Assembly: GCA_964648335.1 (NCBI GenBank)
Contig: CAZYLZ010000011.1
Span: 1-45,232 of the forward strand
Direction of reading: 5' to 3'
From: CAZYLZ01 sp964648335
Lineage (GTDB): Bacteria > Patescibacteriota > Minisyncoccia > Phycocordibacterales > UBA2100
Length of the DNA: 45,232 bases
The notes beneath the pieces are model-generated. The model did not search any database. It had not been told where the DNA came from and worked only from the letters and a program-made list of their open reading frames with translations. The position numbers and the translations under genes were made by a program. Shown piece by piece: positions 1-6,981 of this stretch; position 1 is the stretch's first letter, and every line of letters begins with the position of its first letter.

Positions 1-77
1 TCATGGAGGTGTTCGACATGGGGATGTAGTAACGCTGCGTTTTCTGAGTCGCGTTCCCGCGGTATCAAAAAGAGAGG

Positions 78-389
78 CTACTTTGCTTCGACAAAATCCT
101 TAAGAGCGAGCAGGCGATTGTCCCACTCGCGCTCGAGCTTGGCTATGAATGCCAGGCCCTTTTCGAGTGTACTGCGCTCGAGCACAATGCTTGTATTACG
201 GCCATGCCGCCTAAGCCTCACTACCTTAGAGTCGGCAAGGATCTGCAGATGCTTGCGCGCACCCTGGCGTGTGAGCCTGAGCCCATGAGAGAGGGAAGTG
301 ATGGTGTGGGACTCGTTGTGTGAGAGACGCTCGAGCATGACGAGCCGGGTAGGGTCGGCAAGCGCTTTAAAAACAGATGCCACGCTCAT
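78..389 (-). CDS. ArsR-family winged-helix transcriptional repressor
   Basis: A 103-residue protein covering the whole ArsR/SmtB winged-helix fold. It opens with SVASVFKALADPTRLVML, the signature first helix of the family, followed by the recognition-helix stretch LTRQGARKHLQIL and the wing RLRRHGR. The start is placed at the ATG at 389, because the family begins here and the longer reading frame runs into the upstream gene. It begins 2 bases after the stop of the SRPBCC gene, so the two are one operon, with the regulator second. I see no ArsR metal-binding cysteine pair, so a metal sensor is unlikely. ArsR proteins partnered with SRPBCC/AHSA1 proteins are common and usually repress their own operon. 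A palindrome at 878-905 upstream of the operon is the likely operator. Confidence 0.88.
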   Translation of the reverse strand: MSVASVFKALADPTRLVMLERLSHNESHTITSLSHGLRLTRQGARKHLQILADSKVVRLRRHGRNTSIVLERSTLEKGLAFIAKLEREWDNRLLALKDFVEAK

Positions 390-391
390 GG

Positions 392-832
392 TTACTGGTC
401 TAATACACCTGCTAAGCGGCCCATCATCATCTCCCAACCGCCCGAATTCTGCTTAAACTTTTCCTCGGCAACATCTGCTGGCAGCGACGCAAAACCGGAT
501 TCCTTTACCGTTACTTTGCTTCCCTCTTCTGTGTCTTCGATAAAAAATTCGACGAGCGTGTTTGGTACTGCTAATACGTCGCCAACTGCGGTTGCCGATC
601 CTGGCACCCAGCGGTACGCAAAATACTCGAAAGGCTTTGCCGCCTCGATGTATACCTCTGCTTTGTGATTGAACCTGCTAAAGACAAACGTGGGTCGCTG
701 GCCAACCTCGAGCGTGCCGCCCTCTATTGCGTCGGGAAACCACGAGACTATCTGCGCTGGGTCAGTAATGGCGCCATACACTCGCTCTTTTTTAGCTTTT
801 ACGGTGATCTCGCGTGTTATTACGTCTTGCAT
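392..832 (-). CDS. SRPBCC (AHSA1/START-like) domain protein
   Basis: A 146-residue single-domain protein of the SRPBCC/AHSA1 helix-grip fold. It starts with the usual first strand and helix (ITREITVKAKKERVYGAITD), continues with FSRFNHKAEVYIEAAKPFEYFAYRW and TLVEFFIEDTEEGSKVTVKESGF, and closes with a long C-terminal helix ending in GWEMMMGRLAGVLDQ. Such proteins bind hydrophobic ligands in a central cavity; the ligand cannot be read from sequence. The ATG at 832 is chosen because homologues begin with this strand. No Shine-Dalgarno precedes it; the message instead has CCTCC there. It is the first gene of a two-gene operon with the ArsR regulator 2 bases downstream, which suggests the pair respond to the same small molecule. 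Confidence 0.85.
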   Translation of the reverse strand: MQDVITREITVKAKKERVYGAITDPAQIVSWFPDAIEGGTLEVGQRPTFVFSRFNHKAEVYIEAAKPFEYFAYRWVPGSATAVGDVLAVPNTLVEFFIEDTEEGSKVTVKESGFASLPADVAEEKFKQNSGGWEMMMGRLAGVLDQ

Positions 833-877
833 ATGGAGGCGTTTATTTGTATGTCGATACTGTATAGTACTATCGCA

Positions 878-905
878 ATATATGCAACTAAATGGTTGCA
901 TATAT
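878..905. promoter_or_regulatory. Palindromic operator upstream of the SRPBCC-ArsR operon
   Basis: A perfect 11-base inverted repeat, ATATATGCAAC, then a 6-base spacer TAAATG, then GTTGCATATAT. It lies 46 bases upstream of the SRPBCC start, in the region where the promoter of the leftward operon must be. A dyad with TGCAAC/GTTGCA half-sites is the size and shape bound by dimeric ArsR-family repressors, so autoregulation is the natural reading. It could also affect the rightward gene at 1003. Confidence 0.65.
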
Positions 906-1002
906 GATCAGGACGCTACGTGGGGAGGTGCGAGTGCCGTGGTGGTGCTGTCTTTCGGTCGAATCTCGATGTTCTAGCGGGTACATCGGAATATGTAGTA
1001 GC

Positions 1003-1404
1003 ATGGTACCTGTGGAACAAGTACCTACAGATCTTGCAAAGGCGCTCAAGGTATCCGCTAAAGTGACGGGGTTGTGGCAGTCGCTCACGCCGGTCGCGAG
1101 GCGCGATTGGGTAAGCTGGGTTACATCTGCCAAGCAGCCCGAGACCCGCGCGCGGCGCATCGCGCAGACGAGCTCAAAGCTCTTGGCCGGCAAGCGCCGC
1201 CCGTGCTGTTATTCGGTCGTTCCGATGAACCTGTATGGCGCTCTCGGAAAAAGCGCCAAGGCAAAGGCGACGTGGAATACGCTTACGCCAGACGGTAAGC
1301 GCGACTTTGCGCACTGGGTCGAGGCGGGTAAAGATTCGGACTACAAGCGTGCACGTGTCGAGAAGGCGTGCGACATGTTGGCGGCCGGAAGAGTGCGGCC
1401 ATAA
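1003..1404 (+). CDS. YdeI/OmpD-associated (OmdA-like) protein with two tandem repeats
   Basis: A 133-residue protein made almost entirely of two copies of the roughly 57-residue OmdA helical domain that usually forms the C-terminus of YdeI/OmpD-associated proteins. Copy 1 (about residues 9-66) contains LWQSLTPVARRDWVSWVTSA and PETRARRI. Copy 2 (about 70-130) contains TWNTLTPDGKRDFAHWVEAG and YKRARVEKA. Both follow the pattern W-x-x-LTP-x-x-(K/R)RD(F/W)-x-x-W followed by an arginine-rich helix. The start at 1003 matches the first repeat; longer frames add unrelated sequence. The next gene, 5 bases downstream, carries one copy of the same domain, so the two probably arose by duplication and are co-transcribed. 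The biochemical role of the family is not established. Confidence 0.75.
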   Translation: MVPVEQVPTDLAKALKVSAKVTGLWQSLTPVARRDWVSWVTSAKQPETRARRIAQTSSKLLAGKRRPCCYSVVPMNLYGALGKSAKAKATWNTLTPDGKRDFAHWVEAGKDSDYKRARVEKACDMLAAGRVRP

Positions 1405-1409
1405 CGACT

Positions 1410-1985
1410 ATGGCAACGACTGAACTTGCGATACTCCCGTTCAAGAACGCACAAGTGTTCGCTCGGTGGCTTGCAAAAAATCATGCCACATCGCCCGGTA
1501 TCTGGATGAAGATCTACAAGAAAGACTCGGGCATATCCACGATCACCTATGCCGAAGCGCTCGATGAGGCTTTGTGTTGGGGATGGATAGACAGCCAGAA
1601 ACGCAGTCTAGACGCGACAGCGTATTTGCAGCGCTTTGGTCCGCGACGAGCAAAAAGCGTCTGGTCAAAGGTAAATCGGACCCATATCGCTCGCCTAGAA
1701 AAAGAAGGTCGTATGCGACACGAGGGGCGCACGCATGTTGCCAGCGCCAAGGCAGACGGGCGCTGGGCACAGGCCTACGACTCGGGAAGGGATATGACAG
1801 TGCCGGCCGACTTTTTGCACGCGCTTGCAAAACATGCTAAAGCCGCCGCGTTCTTTAAGACGCTCACCAAGGCAAATATCTATGCCATAGGATGGCGTCT
1901 GCAGACCGCCAAAAAGCCCGAGACCCGTGCACGACGGATGGAGGCCATCCTTGCCATGCTCGAAAAAGGGGACACGTTTCACTAA
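1410..1985 (+). CDS. YdeI/OmpD-associated family protein
   Basis: A 191-residue full-length member of the YdeI/OmpD-associated (bacteriocin-protection) family. The N-terminal part carries the family hallmarks FARWLAKNHATSPGIWMKIYKK, then ITYAEALDEALCWGWIDSQ and FGPRRAKSVWSKVNR. The C-terminal part (about residues 135-185) is the OmdA helical domain, with IYAIGWRLQTAKKPETRARR. The ATG at 1410 starts 5 bases after the stop of the preceding OmdA-repeat gene and gives the normal family length. E. coli YdeI has been linked to resistance to antimicrobial peptides, but the mechanism is unknown, so no function is assigned here. It is followed by the promoter of the IalB-like gene. Confidence 0.85.
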   Translation: MATTELAILPFKNAQVFARWLAKNHATSPGIWMKIYKKDSGISTITYAEALDEALCWGWIDSQKRSLDATAYLQRFGPRRAKSVWSKVNRTHIARLEKEGRMRHEGRTHVASAKADGRWAQAYDSGRDMTVPADFLHALAKHAKAAAFFKTLTKANIYAIGWRLQTAKKPETRARRMEAILAMLEKGDTFH

Positions 1986-1986
1986 A

Positions 1987-2014
1987 TAGACAAAACAACT
2001 ATTTAGTGTATAAT
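1987..2014 (+). promoter_or_regulatory. Sigma-70-type promoter for the IalB-like gene
   Basis: TAGACA (1987-1992), 16-base spacer, then a perfect TATAAT (2009-2014). The transcript would carry a leader of about 25 bases with a strong Shine-Dalgarno, GGAGAGGAA, just before the ATG at 2047. Confidence 0.7.
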
Positions 2015-2046
2015 ATTTTACAGTAAAACAACCACGGAGAGGAAGC

Positions 2047-2541
2047 ATGCGCACCATTCTGTCGGCACTGCTACTGTGCCTGTTTGGTATCACGCTCGCG
2101 TCGACCGCTCATGCGCAGCATGTCGGGTACACGACGGTCGAGTCGAGAGTCGAGACGAGCTGGGAAAAGATCTGCAATGGCTCTGTCTGCTCGTATACGA
2201 TCGGCTTTGCCGCCGTCAAGAATGAAGAGGTGTGGATACAGCTGTATCTGCATAACTACCTCGGCGAGCGAATGCTGATCGTCGATACGCCTAAAGATTC
2301 GTATCTTTCGCGAGGTATCGGGCTCAAGGCTCCGGCAAAAGATCTTGGCACGGTGCCATACCTGCACTGCAGGTCCGACTCGTGCTTCGCGCAGATCGAA
2401 CTGACGAACGCCGACATTGCAGAGCTCGATCGCGAAGACGTATCGACATTTGTCCTGGCCCGCGATAAGGCGCATAGCTTTGGCATACCGGTAAGCCTAA
2501 AGGGGCTTCGAGCCATGCTTGCCGACATCGCACCCAAGTGA
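2047..2541 (+). CDS. Secreted IalB-like (invasion-associated locus B family) protein
   Basis: A 164-residue secreted protein. A Sec signal peptide (residues 1-23, ending AHA before QHVGY) is followed by a domain that follows the IalB family pattern. There is a first cysteine pair (C43, C48), then MLIVDTPKDSYLSRGIGL at about 76-93, which corresponds to the conserved beta-strand and P-x-G-(V/I)-x-L segment. A second cysteine pair in PYLHCRSDSCFAQIEL (C108, C113) and a closing FGIPVSLKGLRAML helix complete it. IalB proteins are best known from Alphaproteobacteria such as Bartonella, where they aid entry into red blood cells; most homologues have no proven role. It stands alone, with its own promoter and terminator. 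Its presence in a Patescibacteria-like genome is unusual. Confidence 0.72.
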   Translation: MRTILSALLLCLFGITLASTAHAQHVGYTTVESRVETSWEKICNGSVCSYTIGFAAVKNEEVWIQLYLHNYLGERMLIVDTPKDSYLSRGIGLKAPAKDLGTVPYLHCRSDSCFAQIELTNADIAELDREDVSTFVLARDKAHSFGIPVSLKGLRAMLADIAPK

Positions 2542-2551
2542 CGCAAAAAAC

Positions 2552-2580
2552 AGACGGACGCCGTGAGGTGTCCGTCTTTT
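2552..2580 (+). terminator. Intrinsic terminator after the IalB-like gene
   Basis: Stem AGACGGACGCC / GGTGTCCGTCT with a GTGA (GNRA-type) tetraloop, followed by TTTT. Confidence 0.85.
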
Positions 2581-2589
2581 CGTTACGCC

Positions 2590-2617
2590 TTCACATATAT
2601 CCCGAGTGATTTATACT
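2590..2617 (+). promoter_or_regulatory. Promoter placing the transcript start at the ATG at 2624
   Basis: TTCACA (2590-2595), 16-base spacer, TATACT (2612-2617). Six bases then precede the ATG, so the predicted transcript begins at or next to the start codon. No Shine-Dalgarno is present. Confidence 0.6.
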
Positions 2618-2623
2618 GACTAT

Positions 2624-2881
2624 ATGAACGCAAACCCAGCCATGTGCGAGAGCTGCCTCATGCCGCTTAAGAAAGATCCGCTCGGCGAGAAGCGCGAGTC
2701 GGATCGGTACTGCAGCTACTGCTTCAAGGATGGCAAGCTCGTGTACGAAGGTACCGACCTGAAAGAGTTTAAGAAGGCCATGGTCTCCGCGATCGTCGCT
2801 CGTGGCGAAAGCAAAATGAAGGCACATTTCTTTGCCTTTATGGCGGGATTTGCGCCACGCTGGAAGAAAGTGACCAGCTGA
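2624..2881 (+). CDS. Putative zinc-ribbon domain protein
   Basis: An 85-residue cytoplasmic protein. The N-terminal half is a small zinc ribbon with CESC at residues 8-11 and CSYC at about 31-34, in the context MCESCLMPLKKDPLGEK then DRYCSYCFKDGKLVYEG. This matches the pattern of the family annotated simply as putative zinc-ribbon domain. The C-terminal half is a helical tail ending FAPRWKKV. The start at 2624 is chosen because a TATACT box ends 6 bases upstream and the family begins near MCESC; an in-frame ATG lies 18 bases earlier but overlaps the -10 box. The function of the family is unknown. Confidence 0.78.
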   Translation: MNANPAMCESCLMPLKKDPLGEKRESDRYCSYCFKDGKLVYEGTDLKEFKKAMVSAIVARGESKMKAHFFAFMAGFAPRWKKVTS

Positions 2882-3008
2882 ACCAAAGCTTCGCACAACG
2901 GTGAAGAGCGCGTGTTGCGCTACCTATGGTTACGGTATATCGTCCGGGTTGGTATGGAACGATGTGTCCTGTTTTCGTTTCCTGGTGATAAAACCAAAAG
3001 AGGTGCCC

Positions 3009-3341
3009 ATGGTTCTTACTCGATCAGAAATCATAGAAGGTCTCGTAAAGATACTTTTTGCAGTGACCTCGGTCGGAGCAGTGATCATTTTGGTCCGCGT
3101 TAACCAGTACGAGCTCTGGAAGTATCACGCGGTCATCATGCTCGACGCCGTTGCACTTGCTTGTGGTGTCTTTATTGCGGCTACGTCGCAGAGTATGTCC
3201 GAGCGAGTCTTGTACATCGTGACTTCGATCTTGTTGATCGTCTCGGTATTCCTAACGATCTCGAACCTTGGCCTTACGCGCGAGGTTCTCGAGAGCGTGC
3301 CCCAAACCATTCGCAGGCTCACGCCCGGAATCGACGCATAG
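3009..3341 (+). CDS. Small membrane protein with three predicted transmembrane helices
   Basis: A 110-residue protein not matched to a named family. Three hydrophobic segments are visible: about residues 12-28 (LVKILFAVTSVGAVIIL), 38-56 (AVIMLDAVALACGVFIAA) and 66-83 (LYIVTSILLIVSVFLTI). These leave short polar loops and a polar C-terminus. The start at 3009 is preceded by AAAAGAGGTG, a reasonable Shine-Dalgarno, and by the first helix; an in-frame upstream extension adds cysteine-rich sequence unlike a membrane protein. It stands alone and ends at a strong terminator. Confidence 0.7.
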   Translation: MVLTRSEIIEGLVKILFAVTSVGAVIILVRVNQYELWKYHAVIMLDAVALACGVFIAATSQSMSERVLYIVTSILLIVSVFLTISNLGLTREVLESVPQTIRRLTPGIDA

Positions 3342-3351
3342 CAAATAATCC

Positions 3352-3385
3352 ACCACCCGAAAGCATTTTCGGGTGGTTCTTTGTT
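3352..3385 (+). terminator. Intrinsic terminator after the 3009-3341 gene
   Basis: Stem ACCACCCGAAA / TTTTCGGGTGGT with a short loop, followed by a T-rich run. Confidence 0.8.
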
Positions 3386-3386
3386 A

Positions 3387-3421
3387 CAAAAGAAAGGACC
3401 GCAGCACCTGTGCTGCGGTCC
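3387..3421 (-). terminator. Intrinsic terminator of the leftward secreted-protein gene
   Basis: On the minus strand GGACCGCAGCAC / GTGCTGCGGTCC forms a long GC-rich hairpin followed by TTTCTTTTG. It ends the gene at 3446-3988. Confidence 0.8.
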
Positions 3422-3445
3422 AGTGGCTGGTGCCGGAATCCACGA

Positions 3446-3988
3446 TCACTTACGTGTCGCGAGGGTTTCTACTATCACCATCGCCACAGCGTGCTTGCCC
3501 TTCGCATCGAGTTCCTCGACTCTGATGCATTTGTTGTTAGGCATAAGACACACGGTGCCGTTGGTATACCGGCGAAAGAACGGCGACTGCGCGCTGCGTC
3601 CCAAACACGAGATGCTACGAGGGACTATCCACTCGTCGATGATCTCGCCTCCGGGGTGTGCGACCACACATGCTTTGTGGCTCTTGAAGTCGATGGGCTC
3701 GGGCGACGGTGCGATAGGCTTAGCCTTCGCTTCCGACTGCCGCAGGGGCCACTCGACGCCAATGAGTGTGTCGACGATGCGCAGGTTGCTGCCATACGAC
3801 GCACTGCAGTCGGCTCCCTGAGGAATCGACTTTTTCGAGATGATGCTCGGATCGTAGGCGGCTGCCGTCGCGCATTCTGCAAGCCAGGTGACCTCGAGTT
3901 TCTTCTCTTGTGCGTCTGCCGGCGACGCTCCGCACAGAAGCGCGAAGCAGATACCGGCACGTATGGTCGGGGTGAAACTGATAGACAT
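3446..3988 (-). CDS. Secreted cysteine-rich protein of unknown function
   Basis: A 180-residue protein not matched to a family. Residues 1-27 form a Sec signal peptide (hydrophobic core AGICFALLCGA, cleavage after PADA before QEKKLEV). The mature part contains several spaced cysteines (in AECATA, GADCSAS, KACVVAH, SISCLGR, TVCLMPNNKCIRV), suggesting disulfide bonds and an extracytoplasmic location. The start at 3988 is supported by AAAGGAG seven bases upstream; a second ATG seven codons earlier overlaps that Shine-Dalgarno. It is a single-gene unit between convergent terminators on the left and a divergent wall-binding protein gene on the right. Confidence 0.7.
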   Translation of the reverse strand: MSISFTPTIRAGICFALLCGASPADAQEKKLEVTWLAECATAAAYDPSIISKKSIPQGADCSASYGSNLRIVDTLIGVEWPLRQSEAKAKPIAPSPEPIDFKSHKACVVAHPGGEIIDEWIVPRSISCLGRSAQSPFFRRYTNGTVCLMPNNKCIRVEELDAKGKHAVAMVIVETLATRK

Positions 3989-4128
3989 TGAGTCTCCTTT
4001 CGTTATCACGCCACGAAAATGAATATACTACGAATCGGGCTGGCGGCAAGGGTTTTAGCACGCAGATTCATCTTTGTTTCGAGATAGGCATATTATTTTC
4101 TGCGCACTCCTGGTAGAGTATCGGTACC

Positions 4129-5652
4129 ATGAACCGCACACCGTTTCTATTCTTGTTAGCAGTCGTCTCCATCTGTGCATTACCGAACGCTTTTGCGAGT
4201 GCTGCGAGCGTCTCAGTGCAGAACATTGCTCCCGGCACTTCTGTAGTGGCCAAAAGTCAGATCACTTTCGGTCTCTCGGCATCGGGTTTCGTTGCACCGA
4301 CGTATCGCCTAACCGATTCGTTCTCGGGGTCTTCGGTCAGCTCGAACAACATCAATCCAGGCGGTTCGTTTGCATGGGTTCCGGCAGCAACCGATGCGGG
4401 CACTCATATGCTTACCATCTCTGTGTCCGACTACAACGGAAATGCGGCAAGCGTCTCACAGACGATCACCGTCCTGCCTCCGCCTTCGATAACGGTCGGT
4501 ACGCTTTCGCCAGGTGACTCTGTTATGCCTGGTACGCTCTTGCGGTTCTCGGTGACGCCCGCCGGATTTACCAATCCGCGCTACAGCATCAGTGACGACT
4601 CGAGCAACACGACCTTGGTCGCAAGTGCCATAGACACCAACGGCGTCGTCTTGTGGAAGCCCGAGATCTCGGACATCGGAGATCACACCATCACTATCTA
4701 TGCGTACGACTCGATGGGGCACAGCGCAGAGACACGTGTGCGGGTGCGCGTGGGCTCAGGTCCGCAGCTCTTTGTGGGGCAGATCAATCCAGGCACGAAC
4801 ATCAAGCCCGGCCAGATGCTCTCGTTTTTGGTAAACGGCGTTAGTTTTTCGCCGACGGGATTCGGCGTGTACGACCCGTTTAGGGGCACGACGCTCTCGG
4901 GCAGCAACATCAACACGACAGGGCAATTCTATTGGACGCCGAGCCCAGCTGACATCGGCACGCATACGCTTCAACTTACCGGCACGGTAGGACTCTCGGG
5001 CGCAAGCGCAAGCACGACCTTGGCTATTACCGTGCTTGGCACGGACGGCACCGCTTCTGCTGCACCCGCATCGACAGCGAGCACGACATCGCTTGCAAAT
5101 CTGCAGGCCAAGCTCGCGGCATTGCAGAGCGCCATGACGACCACTGCACCAAGTTCGGCCCCAGGGCATGTCTTTGTATCGTACTTGCGGCCGGGATCGA
5201 ACGGGAACGAGGTGCTGCGCTTGCAGAACATCCTCGCGAAGCTCGGGTATTTGGCGGCCACGCCCAACGGAAACTACGGACCGGCGACTATCGAAGCGGT
5301 GATCAAATTTCAGCAAGCAAAAGGATTGGCGCAGCTTGGCGTCGTAGGTCCCGCGACGCGTGCAGCGCTCAATGGTCTCGATACATCGGTAGCGACACCT
5401 GCAGCAACGCAAACGGCGAACGTTGTCGACACGAGTTACGTGTTTGAGCATTTTATGGGAGTAGGGGACGACGATGACGATGTTGTACATCTGCAACAGC
5501 GGCTCATTGCTCTGGGGTACTTACAAGGCACGGCCACTGGCACGTATGGCCCGCTTACCGAGGCCGCGGTAAAGAAGTACCAAAAAGCGAAAGGACTCAC
5601 ACAGACGGGGTATGTCGAGCGTGTTACGCGTGCGGCGCTCAATGCGCGATAA
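4129..5652 (+). CDS. Secreted protein with Ig-like repeats and two peptidoglycan-binding domains
   Basis: A 507-residue exported protein. A signal peptide (residues 1-26, ending AFASAAS) is followed by three roughly 90-residue Ig-like repeats (about 28-118, 120-210, 215-305). Each begins with a V-x-x-(I/L)-x-PG motif and has an internal G-THML/G-DHTI/G-THTL strand. A Ser/Thr/Ala linker leads to two PG_binding_1 domains (about 350-420 and 435-507), recognisable by VLRLQNILAKLGYL with NYGPATIEAVIKFQQAKGL and VVHLQQRLIALGYL with TYGPLTEAAVKKYQKAKGL. The binding domains should hold it on peptidoglycan while the Ig part faces outwards; no enzyme domain is visible. An acidic GDDDDD stretch precedes the second binding domain. 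Confidence 0.85.
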   Translation: MNRTPFLFLLAVVSICALPNAFASAASVSVQNIAPGTSVVAKSQITFGLSASGFVAPTYRLTDSFSGSSVSSNNINPGGSFAWVPAATDAGTHMLTISVSDYNGNAASVSQTITVLPPPSITVGTLSPGDSVMPGTLLRFSVTPAGFTNPRYSISDDSSNTTLVASAIDTNGVVLWKPEISDIGDHTITIYAYDSMGHSAETRVRVRVGSGPQLFVGQINPGTNIKPGQMLSFLVNGVSFSPTGFGVYDPFRGTTLSGSNINTTGQFYWTPSPADIGTHTLQLTGTVGLSGASASTTLAITVLGTDGTASAAPASTASTTSLANLQAKLAALQSAMTTTAPSSAPGHVFVSYLRPGSNGNEVLRLQNILAKLGYLAATPNGNYGPATIEAVIKFQQAKGLAQLGVVGPATRAALNGLDTSVATPAATQTANVVDTSYVFEHFMGVGDDDDDVVHLQQRLIALGYLQGTATGTYGPLTEAAVKKYQKAKGLTQTGYVERVTRAALNAR

Positions 5653-5662
5653 GTAAACGATA

Positions 5663-5690
5663 TTTGCAATAGATACAATTCGTTTATACT
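5663..5690 (+). promoter_or_regulatory. Promoter for the YCII-like gene
   Basis: TTTGCA (5663-5668), 16-base spacer, TATACT (5685-5690). The leader to the ATG at 5727 is about 30 bases and has no obvious Shine-Dalgarno. Confidence 0.5.
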
Positions 5691-5726
5691 GGCGAGGTAG
5701 TCTTACTATTTAAACTATATATCCTT

Positions 5727-6062
5727 ATGAACACCTTTATCGTCATGTTTCTCGCTCCGGTATCCGTCATCGACGAGTGGATGAAGACGCCGCAGGAAGA
5801 GCGCGACGCACAGGAGAAGAAGATGCAGGCAGAGTGGCAGGCGTGGATGGCCGCACACGCGGGGATGATCAAGGAGACTAAGGCTGCAGGAAAGACAAAG
5901 CGCATCGGTGCCGATGGTGCCGTCGACGCTCGCAACGACCTCATGCTCTATTCGATCGTCGAAGGAGAGTCGCACGAGGCCGTGGCACAGGCATACGTAG
6001 GGCACCCGCATCTGGGAATCCCGCAGGCGACCATCGAGGTCACGGCGATCCGCCCGATGTAA
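5727..6062 (+). CDS. YCII-related domain protein
   Basis: A 111-residue protein with the ferredoxin-like layout of the YCII (DGPF) family. A first strand (FIVMFLAPVSVIDEWM) is followed by a long charged helix (QEERDAQEKKMQAEWQAWMAAHAGMI), a middle strand pair ending MLYSIVEGESHEAVAQAY, and a final strand IEVTAIRPM. YCII proteins are small dimeric enzymes or regulators; some act on chlorinated lactones or associate with ECF sigma factors, but most are uncharacterised. No such partner is adjacent, so no specific role is assigned. Confidence 0.65.
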   Translation: MNTFIVMFLAPVSVIDEWMKTPQEERDAQEKKMQAEWQAWMAAHAGMIKETKAAGKTKRIGADGAVDARNDLMLYSIVEGESHEAVAQAYVGHPHLGIPQATIEVTAIRPM

Positions 6063-6081
6063 CCTGGTATCGGCCGCAACA

Positions 6082-6113
6082 AAAAACGCCTTGGACCTAG
6101 GTCCGAGGCGCTT
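6082..6113. terminator. Bidirectional hairpin terminator, stronger on the minus strand
   Basis: Stem CGCCTTGGAC / GTCCGAGGCG. Reading rightwards it is followed only by CTTTCC; reading leftwards it is followed by six T. It probably ends the YCII-like gene, but its better orientation is for a leftward transcript that is not otherwise accounted for. Confidence 0.7.
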
Positions 6114-6324
6114 TCCGGCTACTTGCAATGGCACATCTTTGTCGTGGCACTCCATATGCTGTCTCCCTTTCGGGGCCCGCGGACGTAAACGTCGGTGCGG
6201 TTTCGCCGGAAACCATTACCCCAACAACGGTACCACGCACTGCGGTCGGATGTCGATACAAGCTCACACGCTCGGTGCCGTTCGTGCTATAACAGCGGCA
6301 GGTTTGTAACAGAAAGGACAGCCG

Positions 6325-6923
6325 ATGACGTATCCCAGACGAGACAAATACTCGTATTGGCACAACAAAGAACCGGTAACCGACAAGTACGAAGCACTCG
6401 GCTTGTTGGCCGACCAAAACAGCTCGACGCGGCCGATACATCTCACCAAAAACGACGAACATGGCTGGGAAGTCGTGTACCCGTGGTTTCGCGACGGAGA
6501 CAGCGGCGGTTGTGCAAGCGGTGACGATTACTTTCAGATCGATCAACCGCTCGCGCAGTCCTTGGTCAACGAGCGTCTCGTCGAACCATTCGTCGAAAAG
6601 GGTTGGGGCTGGTCTCGTCCCAACCCTCGGATGCTGGTACTTGCGCGCTCGGCGCGTGAGGATGTGAGGCGCGCGGCTGCTCACGCGGCGTTCCTCCGCC
6701 TGACNNNNNNNNNNTGAGGCGGTATGAGCGCGAGATGCAAGCACGAGCTCTGACAATGCTCATTCTCGGCGTACACACCGACCTGACTGGCCAAGCGGTC
6801 TCGAATGGGTGGGGTAGAGAATCGTGGCGTACCGGTCCGCTCCACTTCGACTTCAAGAGTCCGTCCGCACAGATCTGCAGGGTATACCCCGAGGAGAATC
6901 GGATTGTCTACCCGTACGAATAG
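6325..6923 (+). CDS. Hypothetical protein interrupted by an assembly gap
   Basis: The left part (6325-6704) encodes 126 residues starting MTYPRRDKYSYWHNK, preceded by AGAAAGGACAG (Shine-Dalgarno) and a TGCTATAAC extended -10 element near 6284-6292. It runs open into the N run. The right part (6717-6923) is open from the gap to a stop and ends PEENRIVYPYE, directly before a terminator. The residues either side, REDVRRAAAHAAFLRL and RRYEREMQARALTMLILG, look like one long charged helix, so I read both halves as one gene. With ten N the frames do not join; a gap of 3k+2 bases would join them. No family is recognised; aromatic residues are frequent and no membrane segment is seen. Confidence 0.5.
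6705..6714. other. Assembly gap (10 N)
   Basis: Ten undetermined bases, probably a placeholder length. The flanks are inverted to each other (CCGCCTGAC on the left, TGAGGCGG on the right), so a hairpin may have blocked sequencing or assembly. Confidence 0.95.
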
Positions 6924-6944
6924 GCGCTCGAATCGTCTTCAACT

Positions 6945-6976
6945 GCCACCGGCATATGTATGTCGGTGGTTTTCTT
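6945..6976 (+). terminator. Intrinsic terminator of the gap-interrupted gene
   Basis: Stem CCACCGGCATA / TATGTCGGTGG followed by TTTTCTTTT. It lies 22 bases after the stop at 6923 and just before the convergent end of the large leftward gene. Confidence 0.8.
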
Positions 6977-6981
6977 TTATG

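Noticed and set aside
1..29. Short plus-strand frame MEVFDMGM ending at 29, possibly the tail of a gene entering from the left
   Set aside because: Only nine codons are visible and nothing identifies a protein; it could be chance.
5715..6155. Minus-strand frame of 146 residues opposite the YCII-like gene
   Set aside because: Its composition (many Cys, His, Leu and Arg) is that of an antisense shadow, and it runs through the terminator hairpin.
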